From Aradus depressus (taxonomy: Eukaryota > Arthropoda > Insecta > Hemiptera > Aradidae), in NCBI GenBank assembly GCA_963662175.1, contig OY759225.1, positions 10,489,107 through 10,553,106 of the forward strand: DNA of 64,000 nt, given 5' to 3'. The notes beneath the pieces are model-generated. The model saw only the letters and a program-made list of their open reading frames with translations. It had not been told where the DNA came from and did not search any database. Position 1 is the first letter of the stretch, and every line of letters begins with the position of its first letter. Both the position numbers and the translations under genes were made by a program. Below, one piece after another: positions 53,200 to 64,000 of this stretch.

Positions 53200-54740
53200 C
53201 CAACCTCAGATTGTCATGTCATTTTTAATAATTTTCACTTTCTAAAAAAATAACTATAATCAATATGATAAAGAAATATAATTCTGATTGTTTAAGGAAA
53301 ATAAAAATAAAAAATTTGAGGGTGAATCTCTGGCTATTTACTTCCCCAGCAAGCATTATATGTTTTTTGGTCCCCCCCCCCCTTTCGCTTTGACGAAATT
53401 CAGATTAAAATGCCATCCTTACATCGGTAGTTATTGGAAACTTCGAATTGAGACCCTCTGATCCTCTTTCCCTTTCGACTAATTCCGCTGAAAATTAATA
53501 AATGTCGTCCTCAGAGGACTTTAAATTTACATATGAAATTTCAAGTCGAAACATTCATTACAACGGCAGTTATTATAGTTTTTGTATTAAGACTCCCCCT
53601 AATCCCCCACTTTCCTTTGGCCGATATGACTGAAAATCAGTAAACATCATCCTCAGAAAGCTCTAAATTTACATATGAAATTTATAGTCAAAACATTCAT
53701 TACAACGGCAGTTGTTACAGTTTTTGAATTAAGTCTCCCCCTAATCCCCCACTTTCATATCAGTAAGTGTTGTCCTCAGAAAGCTTTAAATTTACATATG
53801 AAATTTCAGTTTTTGTATTAAGACTCCCCCTAATCCCCCACTTCCTTTTGACCGATATGGCTGAAAATCAGTAAATATTGTCCTCAAAGGGCTTTAAATT
53901 TACATATGTTTCAAGTCGAAACATTCATTACAACGGCAGTTATTATAGTTTTTGTATTTAGCCACCCCCTAATCCCCCACTTCCCTTTGACCGATATGAC
54001 TGAAAATTAGTAAATGGTGTCCTCAGAGAGTTTTGGTTGAACATATAAAATTTCAAGTCGATAGATTCATTCTGTCGTGAGTTATCGTGTTTACGGGTAC
54101 ACACATATACACAAACACATAGAGACATACTTTTTTTTTTCATTTTTGGAATTGCAATTTCGGAGAACAAATTCTGCATCGCATAGTAGTATTTTTGAAT
54201 TGAGTTAACTACAATTATTTACGGGTTGCCAACTTCAGATTGTCATTTGCAAAAATATATTTTAGAATGTTACAATAAAAAATTAATATGAGGAATTAAT
54301 CTTTCAAATTTATTGTTCTTCAATTTCTTTTATACATGAACTTATAGGTTTGTGATAGCTAAAATGAGATATAAATATAAGTAAAACTGTGATTGCAGTG
54401 TCTCTAAATACCGCGAGAATACAATCTACGGTAGTTATAGAATTCGTTGTTGAAATGCTTCGATTCGTCGATCTACAATCATTTGTAGATAAAGTTTTTC
54501 ATAAATTAAAAAAGGTATCTCCTGAAATGGGTAAAAATATCATATTATTATTATATATTAATAACAATATTATATTGAAATATTGTATATTATATTTTTT
54601 TGAGTTTTACACTACTATATTATTTTCTCTTTCCACAAAGTTTATTTATTGTGACAAATTTAAGCTATCGAAGAATCTTAACTACAATTATTTACGGGTT
54701 GCCAACTTCAGATTGGTTTTTAATAATTTTCACTTTCTAA
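53200..54740. repeat. three copies of actacaattatttacggg module
   Basis: Copies at 53170-53285, 54209-54255 and 54680-54770 share tatttacggg and gccaac..cagattg, and two share ttttaataattttcactttc. Between copies 1 and 2 lies an array of about six minus-strand 135-bp units (53330-54190) with very similar ccccctaatcccccactt blocks. Confidence 0.65.
54365..54540 (+). repeat. unclassified element, copy 2 of a pair
   Basis: Homologous to the reverse complement of 19755-19905. The open frame from 54389 reads VSLNTARIQSTVVIEFVVEM then LRFVDLQSFVDKV. Not recognised. Confidence 0.5.
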
Positions 54741-54969
54741 AAAATAACAATAAACATTTTGACAAAGAAAAATAATTGTGATAGTTCAGAGACATTAAAA
54801 AATGTGTAGTTGACATTTTAAATTTCCTAATATATAGTGTAGTTATTATTTATTGTTTGAAAATCAAGTGGCGTATGTATAAGTTTATGTAATGTGGCGA
54901 GAGGCTGGCTCCTCCCCGGTATACGGGAATTCTACATTATACAACGTAATTGCATGCATTTTTTTTTTA

Positions 54970-55245
54970 ATTTTCCAAATTTTTGACCAATTATATAACT
55001 TCCCCTGTACTTGGAAAACCTAGGGAAGTAAAAATATCTATGTGTGTGTCAGTGAAAGCGGAACTGTCGATAGATCGAATGCATCAACACGAAATTTTAT
55101 ATGTGTATTCAGAACCTATAAGGATGCCCAGAACCTATAAGGATGCCCAGCAATTTTTAGTCAAATCAGCCGAGGGGAACTACTTACACCAAAGTTAGGA
55201 TGATGATTCAGAAGTCCCTGAGTAATTAAGTAAAACTTTCAACCA
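54970..55245 (+). repeat. 135-bp-unit repeat with an 18-bp internal duplication
   Basis: Boundary arm (taacttcccctgtacttgga), leader, unit; cagaacctataaggatgcc is repeated back to back at 55110-55148. Confidence 0.65.
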
Positions 55246-55267
55246 AAGAGTAAATTTGTTTCAGAGG

Positions 55268-55600
55268 GTTATTATGACTCATGCCCGGGCTTTAAGTATG
55301 AGGTCATATCGCCTACTACCACAGCGCTCTTTCGTCATTCTGGTGAACATGAGCCCGACTCTACTGTGGGAGTCCTAGATTTTGCCTACTCTAAATTTTT
55401 ATTCACCTAGGGTAGGGGTCTTTAACGAGTACCTGACATCGTACAGGCTCGGGACCATCACTTAACGTCCCATGCAAAGAATGGCGTACTTAAGTTTATT
55501 TTACCTTTTAGATAAAATAAAATAAGGGCCTCGGTCGGGTTTCGAACTCACGATCTTGAGTTCAGAAGGCAAGCACGCATACCACTGAGCTTCCGGCACA
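55268..55600 (-). mobile_element. SINE-A copy, adjacent pair member 1
   Basis: Nearly full length on the minus strand; the head is cut after cggaagctcagtgg. Tail without CCTAA. Confidence 0.85.
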
Positions 55601-55792
55601 CTTTAACTACGAAGTCATATCACCTACTATCAGAGCTCGGGAACATCGCTAATCATCCCATCCGAAGGACGGCATGCTCAAGGTTTTGTTATCTCTCAGA
55701 TAACAAACCTAAGGGTCTCTGCTGGATTTCGAACCCATGATGTTGAGCTCAGTAGGCGAGCACGCTATCTCTAAGCCACCGGCGCCCTCGAC
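55601..55792 (-). mobile_element. SINE-A copy, adjacent pair member 2
   Basis: An older, internally deleted copy (tail ctttaactacgaagtcatat joined to head ttagcgatgttcccgagctc..gagggcgccggtggctta) abutting member 1 in the same orientation. Confidence 0.75.
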
Positions 55793-56279
55793 GACTTTTT
55801 ATTGTTTCTATTTTATTTATGAAGGCTCCAATAAAATGTATTTATATCTTAGATTGAATAAAAATGTATTATTTATTAAAAAGAAGAATAATAAATAAAA
55901 ATAGTTGGATATCCATGTTTATCTGGGAAGTGATGGTGGAGGGGTGGAGTGGGGGTGTAACGAAGCGGGATGCGGGATGAGGTCCTCCTCCTTTTCACGG
56001 TTATCAGCTGGGCCGCGTTTGGGCATTATCCTCTTGTAGATTAGAGTTCCCATGCAAAGAGCAAAGAACCGCTAGCAACTGTGGGAATCTGATGGTCCGA
56101 CACGTAGTTTAGAGTGTCCAGTACGTAACACACGTAACGTTCCAGGGTTCCCCACCAGGAAGGGGGGGAGGGAATGCATCTAGCAAGAAGTCACGTACTA
56201 GGCAGACAAGACAATAGTGCACTTTACGTGTTTCATATAGCTTGTACGGATACTAGCAGGAGACCCCGGCGTTGGAAGT
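55793..56279. other. single-copy GC-richer sequence
   Basis: 55940-56270 is GC-rich with no recognised repeat. No open frame with splice support seen. Could be an exon-free conserved or regulatory stretch. Confidence 0.35.
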
Positions 56280-56387
56280 AACGTTGCATTATTCACTCTC
56301 TCTCTCCAAACTCCGTTTTAATCAGAAACTTGTGAATTCTCATATTAAGTTTCGAGTTGATACATTCGTTCGAGTGAGTCCCACTTA
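56280..56387 (-). repeat. 135-bp-unit repeat fragment
   Basis: ctctctctccaaactccg and ttaagtttcgagttgatac blocks. Confidence 0.45.
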
Positions 56388-56690
56388 CTCATGGTATGCT
56401 TGCTTGTCTTTTGAGTTCAAGATCGTGGGTTCGAAACCCGACCGAGACCCTTAGTTTAAACTTAAGCATGCCGTCCTTCGGATGGGACGTTAAGCGATGG
56501 TCCCGAGCCTGTACGATGTCAGGTACTCGTTAATGACCCCTAGAAGTAGACCTAGTCTAGAAGAATAAAAATTTAGGGTAGACAAAAGTAGAATCGGGCT
56601 CATGTCCACCAGAGTGACAAAAGAGAGCTCTGGTAGTAGGCGATATGACCTCGTAGTTAAAGCCCGGGCATGAGACATAAAACCTAACCT
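56388..56690 (+). mobile_element. SINE-A copy, young tail
   Basis: The start of the head is missing but the B box is intact. The segment ttttatctgggaggtaaaat is deleted. Tail gacataaaacctaacctc. Confidence 0.85.
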
Positions 56691-56784
56691 CTAATCATTT
56701 AAATTATTTACTTATTCCATTTTTTTTTTTTTTTTGTTTTTTTTGTTATTCTCTATTTTTATTATATATTTTTTTTAAATCATA

Positions 56785-57180
56785 TTTCCTAAATTATTCG
56801 ATCATTATCAATAGTATTCTTTTTTTGTTCATTTTACACATTTATATATTTTTATCATGCATTTATTTTATTTTCTATTTTATTTTATTTTATTATGTAT
56901 TTTTATTTTTCTTCTCTCTCCTCACACTTCTCTACCTAGGTCCCTACTGTCTAAAATTAATTTTATTTCAACCCTTGTCTGGGCATCCTCCCTTCTCTTT
57001 TATAATCAACCATCATAGTACTATTATGCTCTGTCGATTTTTATTAATCTATTTAATTTTTTTATTTGTTATATAGTTTTTTATTTATTTATTTTCCATC
57101 ATAATGAAGCTGTTAATTTTATATTTTTTCATGTTAATCTTTTGTTTATCTATATTTATAATTGCCTACTTTTTTTTCAA
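56785..57180 (+). mobile_element. LINE 3' UTR, empty site for the AATT element
   Basis: Homologous to 33485-33900 and its continuation after 34282 (tttttctccaatgtagca), uninterrupted here. Ends near a tttatttatctatctattta run. Confidence 0.65.
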
Positions 57181-57288
57181 TGTAGCACTAATTTATTTAT
57201 CTATCTATTTATTTCTTTGTACGACGTACTGATACTATATTTCATTGTTCCTGTTGTTTACTCAGATTTAGATTGAGCTCTACTTTAG

Positions 57289-57475
57289 ATTGAGCACGCA
57301 GTCCTTCGGATAGTCCCGAGCTTGTGCGACGTAATGTACTTGTTAAATACTCTCTACCCTAGGTGAATAAACCTGGGTAGGCAAAATGTCGGGTACCCAT
57401 AGCAAAGTCGGGTTTATGTCCACCACGGCGTCGAAAGAGCGCTCTGGTAGTAGGCGATATGAGTCACAATAGCTG
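57289..57475 (+). mobile_element. old SINE-A body fragment
   Basis: gagcacgcagtccttcgga to gagcgctctggtagtaggcg with a 5' truncation and body deletions. Confidence 0.7.
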
Positions 57476-57960
57476 ACTATATACCACACAGTGATGTAAA
57501 ATGAAGATTGACACTTTTCTAATTAAGTTATTCATCCTTAAAATAAGCTGGGAATTTCATGAATATACGTTCAGTCAGTTTCACACGATGTCCCAACAAA
57601 CAGAATGACAGACAGACATTCAATGTTATTTATGTAGAAAGTCAACCACTTTCATTTTCTGATAACATTTTTCTTTTAATAGCAACAACGTGTTCGAAAA
57701 CATCTTTTGAGAACAACAGAGAGCACAATTCTTATTTCGAATACGTTATTTTTTCACAATTTACTCGTCACTTAATTTTTTTACCTTTTAAATATAATCT
57801 TCAATTATTTTTTTGTGCTTTTTGACATCAATGATATAAGAACTTAAAAATAAAACCTGTTACTTGATAGATGTTCCCATAGAATCTTCAGTAGCTCCAA
57901 CTGTTCTATGGACATACCTGAAAGCAAAAGAAAGTACCTATATGAATATAATAATATATT

Positions 57961-58000
<40 letters not shown>

Positions 58001-58055
58001 AATATAAATAATTTATTAATTTAAAAAAACATTTAATGGATATAAGTACATTTTA
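57476..58055. other. no gene; AT-rich with TA microsatellite
   Basis: (TA)n at 57964-57997. A candidate minus-strand exon at about 57855-57920 was considered and not accepted. Confidence 0.4.
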
Positions 58056-58440
58056 CAGGCTTGGGACCATCGTTTAACATCCCATCCAAAGGAGGGCTCA
58101 AGCTCTTTTTTTTTCTTGAAATATTTGTTATGAACTAAGTTTTCACAATCCCTCTAAACTCGAATCCTCTCAGTCGATTTGAAAAATGCATTAATTTCAT
58201 ATAGGTAAACGTTTTTTGGAAAGTCACTTTAACACATATATACTGTTCTCGTTACAATCACGAATAACTCAGCAGAATACTAATTTGGGTTCAACAGAAA
58301 ATATGTTAGTTATAGTGACTCAAGGCCGGGTAATATCGCCTACTACCAGAGCGCTGTTTCATCGCAATAGTTGGACATTAGGCCCAACTCATTTATCGGA
58401 ATTCTAAATATTGCCTACCCTAAATTTGTATTACACTAGG
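58056..58440 (-). mobile_element. SINE-A fragments
   Basis: 58056-58105 is a body scrap. 58318-58440 is the tail half of a second copy, whose head half resumes at 59051 after a hAT insertion. Confidence 0.7.
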
Positions 58441-59050
58441 CAGGAACGTAGCCAGGATTTTGACCGGGGGGGGGGGGGGGGGGGGCAAAGTTAGGCTTCG
58501 AGGGTGGGGGGTATAGACTCCCAGAGGCACAACCTGCAGTTTCCGTGGTTAGCGTTGCAGACTTTTTGTTATTAATTTGGGAGACTCGGACCTCTAGAAG
58601 CTTCCCCTGAGGTAACCACTGACTGTAATACTTAAGATGACTTTACATGAATAGCAAATGCTCGCTGTGGTTTCTGTGCTTTTAGAATTAAATGACTCAC
58701 ATCGAATAGCGTGCATTTGATGTTGCTGCGCTTTGCATTTTTACTGCGCATGTAAAATCAGCTTTAAGAGTATAAAGTATAACATAAATGACGATTTTGA
58801 GCGAGGAAATGAAATGATCGAATTCATATATATTTAAATAAATGTAATATGACTGGTTTTGTACATGTACATTTATGTAACAGCTGATTGCTGATTTAGG
58901 AATCAGACGCACGGGTAATTTGATGATCCTATTGGTAACTTGGAAGCAATCCATTTTTAATAAAAACTATTTTTTTAGTATATTTAATTTTTATCTTGGT
59001 TTATTGCTCTGACCAGGGGGGGGCACGCACCCCCCCTGGCTACGCCCCTG
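58441..59050. mobile_element. hAT-type MITE, copy 2, inside a SINE-A
   Basis: Ends CAGGAACGTAGCCAGG and CAGGGGCGTAGCCAGG (inward) and about 90 percent the sequence of 4084-4691. Flanks acactagg and cccctagg both derive from SINE-A cacctagg, so the target duplication has since changed. An 18-G run sits just inside the left end. Confidence 0.83.
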
Positions 59051-59172
59051 CCCCTAGGGGTTCCTACCGGTTTAGGACGGTGTGCTCAAGTTTTTTTTCG
59101 CTTCCCAGATAAAGGAGGCGATCTTGAGCTCACTAAGTAAGCACACTATCTCTGAGCTACAGACGCTCTCAA
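59051..59172 (-). mobile_element. SINE-A head half
   Basis: Continuation of 58318-58440: aggacggtgtgctcaag, cgcttcccagataaa, cttgagctcac..tctgagctacagacgc. Old copy. Confidence 0.7.
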
Positions 59173-59779
59173 AGAAAATATGTGTAAGGTAATGTTTTTT
59201 TTTTCTTATTCCACAACGTTTTTATCTACATCTTTCTCTTCCGGCCTCCAGTTCTCCCCCCCTGTTAACCGCAAAACCTCTTTCTTATGTCACATCTAGG
59301 CTAGTTGGAGAGAAATCCCACCAGAGCAGTCTCTCGTCACTTGGACATCTGGCTCTGCTAGGATAACTGATATATAACTGGTATCACTGAGAAAACATTT
59401 GGGAAAAAACGAAAAAATTAAGGTTCCGCTCTCCCATAACAAACAACTTAACAATTTGGTTGAAAATGTCCGAATCTGTTTCAAAAGAGTGGATAGATAA
59501 TAAAAACAAGCAGGTTCTCGTGTTTGTTTCGCCTCATTGCACCCTAAATCAGAGGAAATTACTGGGTCGTGTATTATGACTTTGCAAAGCTATCATTTCT
59601 AACTAAGTGCGGCCCTTGAGGTCCACACGGCAAACTTCCCAGCATGATATCCATATCATTAATAATAATATCACAAAACTATGCATTTTATTCACTACAG
59701 AATTGTTTATTCATTTAATTGAATTTAATCTATATATAGATTTTTAATTGATATGCAAATGCACATACGTCACATAGCC
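59173..59779. other. no gene; single-copy-looking
   Basis: No recurrent repeat and no convincing exon. The 62-codon minus-strand frame at 59296-59484 lacks motifs. Confidence 0.35.
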
Positions 59780-60359
59780 TATTTTTAAAATTTTGCTTTT
59801 AAGGATACTACATGTTAAATTTCATCACGATCCGACATTCCGTTTATGATCTAGCACTATATTTATGCATAGGGCCCCCCCACAACCCCCCCTCCCGATA
59901 AGTATTTTGAGACCTCACACACCCTATTTTTCAATTGGCTATTAATAATACTATATATGTGAAATTTCATGACAATCCGACCATCCGTTAATGAGCTAGA
60001 ACAATTTTTATGCTTAGCCCCTCACATAACTCACCAAAAGTTTCAGATGCCATATAGCCTATTTTTCAATCTGGCTCTAAAGAATGCAACATTGCCACCA
60101 GAACAAATTAGGTCGGATAAATCTTTTTCAAAAATTCCTAAAATCCACTTTTTAGCAGTATTTTTGCTTAAATAAAAAAACGGCTGGATCTAGTTTAATA
60201 AAACTTCTTACAGATCATATTTACTTTGATACGCTAATACCACACCGACCAGAATATTTTTATTTTTACTTATGTTTGACTATCATCGAACCTGATTGAA
60301 GCTTATCAACCGACATTCCTGTATTACTGTTTTTTTTTCAATAAAGAATAATCAGGATT
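59780..60359. repeat. ccgttaatgagctag repeat, copy 2
   Basis: Two tandem versions of the block gaaatttcatgacaatccga..agctagaacaatttttatgc (about 59815-59890 and 59955-60030) with poly-C between; related to 40840-41000. Confidence 0.55.
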
Positions 60360-60480
60360 TAGAAGCTGATTGTAAATCAACTATTGAGCCTACTGGTTTT
60401 GGAGGGAGAGCGTTTACTTGATTAATTTGTGCTTAGGAAGGGAATCATCGGAGATCACTGACGACTTTTTTTTTCTAACC
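60360..60480 (+). repeat. 135-bp-unit closing segment
   Basis: gtaaatcaactattgagc, ttttggagggagagcg and ttgattaatttgtgcttagg. Confidence 0.55.
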
Positions 60481-60907
60481 AATTAACTAACTTTTCCTAT
60501 ACCTACCTAATTAGAAAGAATGGGGTATTAAAAAATGTATTTAGAAAAGCTAGATCCTAGGGTTGGATTAGCTTCTGTGAAGTGCATTTGAAGTAACACG
60601 GAAGACGTCACTTAGAATGCAAACTGCATTATGTCAGATAGCGGTAAAATATGAGAGGAAATGAACTAAACATGAAGAAGACTGAGAATGACTCATATAT
60701 ACCGTTCCTTCAAGTCTGTGGGCGGCTGTTTATTACTGGGGTCGACTATGGCCCATTATAAAAAAAAATCACTGGCAATCTACTTTCACAGTGTGAATTA
60801 ATCACCTACTTTTTCGCACTACCTCTGAAACCAAATAACAAAATTGATGGTTCAAAATCGTTAGATGCTCGGAAATTGTTGAATCTTTTTGTCCAGTTTG
60901 GATGAAA
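60481..60907. other. no gene; unassigned
   Basis: Mixed composition; nothing recognised. Confidence 0.35.
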
Positions 60908-61140
60908 ATAATAACAATAATAATAATTTATTTCCTTTAAACCAATACATGGTAATAGGATACGTCAAATGAATTTATACATTAAGATAGCTTATAAATT
61001 AGATTACTTGAGTCTAACACATCTATGATTAGTAGTAACAAAAAAACCATTTAAAAAAAGTAAAATTAAATTAATAAAAACTGTACAAATAAATACATAA
61101 AAATATATGAGTATATAAAAAAAAAATAATAATAAAACAA
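60908..61140 (-). mobile_element. LINE 3' UTR-like repeat, copy 2
   Basis: Matches 20515-20770 (aataatttatttcctttaaa, catggtaataggatacgtca, gatagcttataaattagatt). Confidence 0.6.
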
Positions 61141-61499
61141 GATACGTTCATAATAGGTGTCAATGCACCTCAGTTCGAATCCCGTCAGAGATTCTATATT
61201 TTTTTTCTTAAACCCCCAAAATTACCCAAGAATAATTATTAGTTCGACTTCTAGGAGCTTGGGAGCACTAGTGGGTGAATAAGAAAAATTGTAGATTTTA
61301 AATTAAAAAAAATTAAAGTGGGGTGGGGAAAAGGAGGGGAGCGTTGACGTCATAGAGGGGAGGGGGTTTACAAATAAAAACGTGGGGGTGATGAGGGAGG
61401 TAGGTGAAGAGGTGGGGGAAGGGGGACGGCCACCATCTTGCTCACTTGCCCTTGCGCCAAAACCCGCTTTTCTCCCCTACTTATGTCTTTCTTACGTGT
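61141..61499. other. tRNA-like B-box scrap and G-rich sequence
   Basis: 61165-61195 (cctcagttcgaatcccgtca) keeps a pol III B box, perhaps a third SINE type. 61315-61440 is strongly G-rich on the plus strand. Confidence 0.45.
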
Positions 61500-62165
61500 A
61501 CATAATTAAGGTTTCATGTCGATATATCATTCCAGCGGTAGTTATCATGTTTACAGACATATAGAAACAGTAATTGTTTTTATATCCACAGCTTTACGAA
61601 GTATACCGCAAGTTATGTATGTAATCGGTCAATAATTCAATATTTATTTTTAACAAAAATTTCATGTTTTCTGAACTCAAAATTATAAAAATTAAAAAAA
61701 TATATTGTGTGTCTATGAACACAATAACTCCCGATAGAATAAATATATCATGTATCCAGAGCCCTCTAAGGACAACACCTATAGATTTACTGCTAAATCG
61801 ACAAAGGGGAAGGGGGGGGGGGGGGGGGGGGGGAGTTAGGGGAGAGGCTTTCTTGAGGGCGCTGGTCCCGTGGTTATGCGATGGTCCCGAGCCTGTACGA
61901 TGTGAGATACTCCTTAAAGACCCCTAGCCTAGGTGAATAAAACTCTAGGGTAGGCAAATTTAAGACTCCCATAGTAGAGTCGGGCTCATGTCCAGAGTGA
62001 CGAAAGAGCGCTTTGGTAGTAGGCGATATGACCTTCTAGTTACAGCCCGGGCATGAGTCATAATAACTAACTTGTCACAAAGTTTCATATGTAAATTTCA
62101 ATCTCTATAAGAACGACAATTATTAATTTTTAGCGGAATCGGCCGAAGGGAAGGGGAGGAATTGG
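61500..62165 (+). repeat. 135-bp-unit repeat split by SINE-A
   Basis: Left part to 61850 with a G-tract of about 25 nt (61807-61831), right part 62074-62165 (gtcacaaagtttcatatgta, cggaatcggccgaagggaag); the SINE lies between. Confidence 0.65.
61856..62073 (+). mobile_element. SINE-A copy with head-body deletion
   Basis: gagggcgctggtcccgtggt followed at once by gcgatggtcccgagcctgta: the rest of the head is lost. Tail gagtcataataactaact, without CCTAA. Confidence 0.8.
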
Positions 62166-62880
62166 GGTATATTCCTGATCCCTGGAGTTTCAGGCACAAA
62201 GGATACCTTCTTCAGCAGATGAACCCATGGGAAGCTGTAGATGAGTGAAGGCCGGCTACGCTTTCATAGAGATAATCTCTAAGAATGCCCAACATCATAG
62301 ACATAGAGCTAAGATGTGGGTCAGTGTGCTCTACAGTACAATAACCACATCCGGTACTAGACATTCACATAATTAGGTTACTGTGTTAATATAGCACATC
62401 TCCAATTATTGGCCAATCAGTGTTAACAATAAAAAAAACACAGACTGTATCTGGGACGCAGCTGCAGTCTTGTGCGTGCTGCAGTGGGTGTATGGGTGAA
62501 CGCGGGGGCGCTAAAGCCAAGCAACCGTCAAATTTCTGCAATAAATTACACACTTGTAAGCCTTATAACTCCTGAAGAGCATCGGTTTGAGTTCGATGGA
62601 TTATACGTACAGCAGAGAGAGGTCTCCCGCTCAGATCGACCGTAATGCCGAGCTACGCCTTTATAAATGCCGCGCGCGTGACTAAATTTAGCTCCAATTG
62701 CGTCATGCGTAGCGCGAACACGGCACCATCTGCGCACGCGACATATGCGTGATCGAGTATTGACTTATTTCCTCTACGACGATACCAAAGTAAGACACGC
62801 GGGTAGTACCTTTGCAAAGATATAAGCAATATTAGTGTTACATGTTTTCGTTAGGTTTTCGACCCCCTACCTTCTGACCG
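62166..62880. promoter_or_regulatory. CpG-rich single-copy stretch, promoter-like
   Basis: 62450-62790 is rich in CpG (gccgcgcgcgtgac, gcgtagcgcgaacacgg). A head-to-head CCAAT pair (attattggccaatcagtg) is at 62405-62425 and a TATA-like tttataaat at 62662. No open frame with recognisable protein starts beyond it. It may be a promoter, an LTR or a LINE 5' UTR. Confidence 0.3.
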
Positions 62881-63250
62881 AAATGAAAGATGTTTCACGT
62901 TAAAAAATCGGTGAATCGCCCGCAATTTACTTCCCTGAACGAATTAATCAATTGATTAAAGCGAATTGGGCCCCGCTTACGAAGCGCGGTCATTTCACAC
63001 AGACGGCTATTTCACTCTTCTAAATGTTGACTGTAACTTTTAGTTTATTTATAAAAAATATATTATAAATATGTAAGAGGCTTCGGTGGATCAAAAAATG
63101 AATTTCTTTAGGGTGAATTAATCAATTAACTTTTCGCTCCCCCTCCAAAAACAATCAACCGAATTAGTCAGTGATTCACCGACGACTTTTGATACTGGGT
63201 TCATAGTTGATCTATATCGAATTTCTGCCATATGTAACGTTTCTCATGCT
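62881..63250 (-). repeat. 135-bp-unit fragments
   Basis: Two closing segments on the minus strand (ttacttccctgaacgaatta, atcaattaacttttcgctcc) about 200 bp apart. Confidence 0.5.
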
Positions 63251-64000
63251 GAGAAGCAGATGGGGAAGTGAAGATGTGAATAAATGTTTGAAGAGTTGTG
63301 TACTCGTATGAACCAGGCAGTAAGCACGGAATCTCCGATCTGTGAATGAGAGCAGAAACAGACAGAAACAAGGTGAATGACCATCCTACTATTAAATTCA
63401 TTAGTTCTCTACATCTGACACTGAGTTTTCTCTGACCTCCCCCCCCCCCCCACCGAGAAATTTTCCTGCCTCAGCTCAAATTTTTAGTTTAAATTTCCCG
63501 CACAAATTTTTTAAATTTTCTTACTTATAAAAGTTTTAATACATACATAAAATATTGCAGAAAAATGTTCAATCCATCGAAAGTTAGTGGGAATTTTAAA
63601 GTTAGGCCCTCCCTAAACACTTCTGGGGGATGGGATTTGCCAAAACATTCGTTACTAAGTTAATTCAAAAGAAAAATTATAGTCAAAGACGAATTTGAAA
63701 TTATTAAAATATTTTTTCTATAAATGAATATTGCTCTAATTTTAAATGAATATTAAATATATCGACAAGTTATGTTGATTTTTATTATATTTTTTTATTC
63801 CAAGCCACGCTGGAATAAAGAAGCTGACATTTCTTATATTTTCTTATAAAAAAAACCTTTGACTGACCACAATTTTCCAGTTACTTGCCGCTACTTTCCC
63901 GTTGTGTTAGGTCAAAAGAGTATTTTTTTTTTTTTTTTTTTTTTTTTGAAAAAGCACAAACCTTGACAAAGAAATCATAATGGTTATAAAAGTGGCATTC
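63251..64000. other. no gene; unassigned
   Basis: A C run at 63437-63450 and a T run near 63925. No exon or known repeat recognised up to the window edge. Confidence 0.4.

Noticed and set aside
57855..57920. Possible minus-strand exon after tttcttttgctttcag
   Set aside because: The acceptor looks good but the donor (CAA|GTAACA) is weak, the reading frame is ambiguous and nothing recognisable is encoded. Could be a non-coding 5' exon but unsupported.
57964..57997. Regulatory TATA cluster
   Set aside because: A simple (TA)n microsatellite with no supporting promoter context.

Overview
The window is eukaryotic, AT-rich and almost wholly built from transposable elements. The element mix (mariner, IS630-like, piggyBac, hAT, pogo and Helitron DNA elements, arthropod-style non-LTR retrotransposons, and a tRNA-derived SINE ending in CCTAA units like the insect telomere repeat) points to an arthropod, most likely an insect. 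The species cannot be read from the sequence. No complete host gene is present. Two short minus-strand exons with good splice sites are the only convincing host signals: 28558-28617 starts a secreted or membrane protein with a 19-residue signal peptide, and 4881-4917 is a 37-nt internal exon. If they belong to one gene, most of the window is 5' flank or intron of a minus-strand gene with a TE-filled intron of over 20 kb.

Layout. 0-5 kb: Helitron, piggyBac with a broken transposase, a LINE 3' end, a hAT MITE, the 37-nt exon. 5-20 kb: many copies of one SINE, a mariner wrecked by a SINE and a Penelope-like fragment, an AT minisatellite, inverted Penelope-like terminal segments with hammerhead-ribozyme motifs, a hAT derivative and MITEs. 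20-30 kb: Helitron next to LINE coding sequence, nested palindromes, a piggyBac-type MITE, SINEs with clean target duplications, a hAT head with a BED finger, the signal-peptide exon. 30-40 kb: a 1.8-kb hAT with an 8-bp duplication that has swallowed a LINE fragment, a Helitron, MITEs, a 0.6-kb microsatellite, a second hAT with a perfect 8-bp duplication, a Tigger/pogo remnant. 40-50 kb: more hammerhead inverted repeats, an IS630-like foldback, a pogo-like element, two LINE remnants. 50-64 kb: a solo LTR (49880-50358), further SINEs, LINE 3' ends and one CpG-rich single-copy stretch (62.4-62.8 kb).

One unclassified family of about 135-bp units (hallmarks: taactgccgatgtaatgaat, tatcgacac, gccgaagggaagggggg) occurs about thirty times and is the commonest sequence here.

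The most interesting signal is a set of at least seven hammerhead-like motifs in three unrelated sequence families at 11.4-16.5, 41.8 and 43.4-43.8 kb. Each has CUGANGA, a short stem II, GAAA, a loopless palindromic stem III (AGUACU, ACCGGU, ACAUGU or ACGU), an H17 base and a 3-bp stem I. They sit as inverted pairs or single arms, which fits terminal repeats of Penelope-like retroelements whose ribozymes act as dimers.
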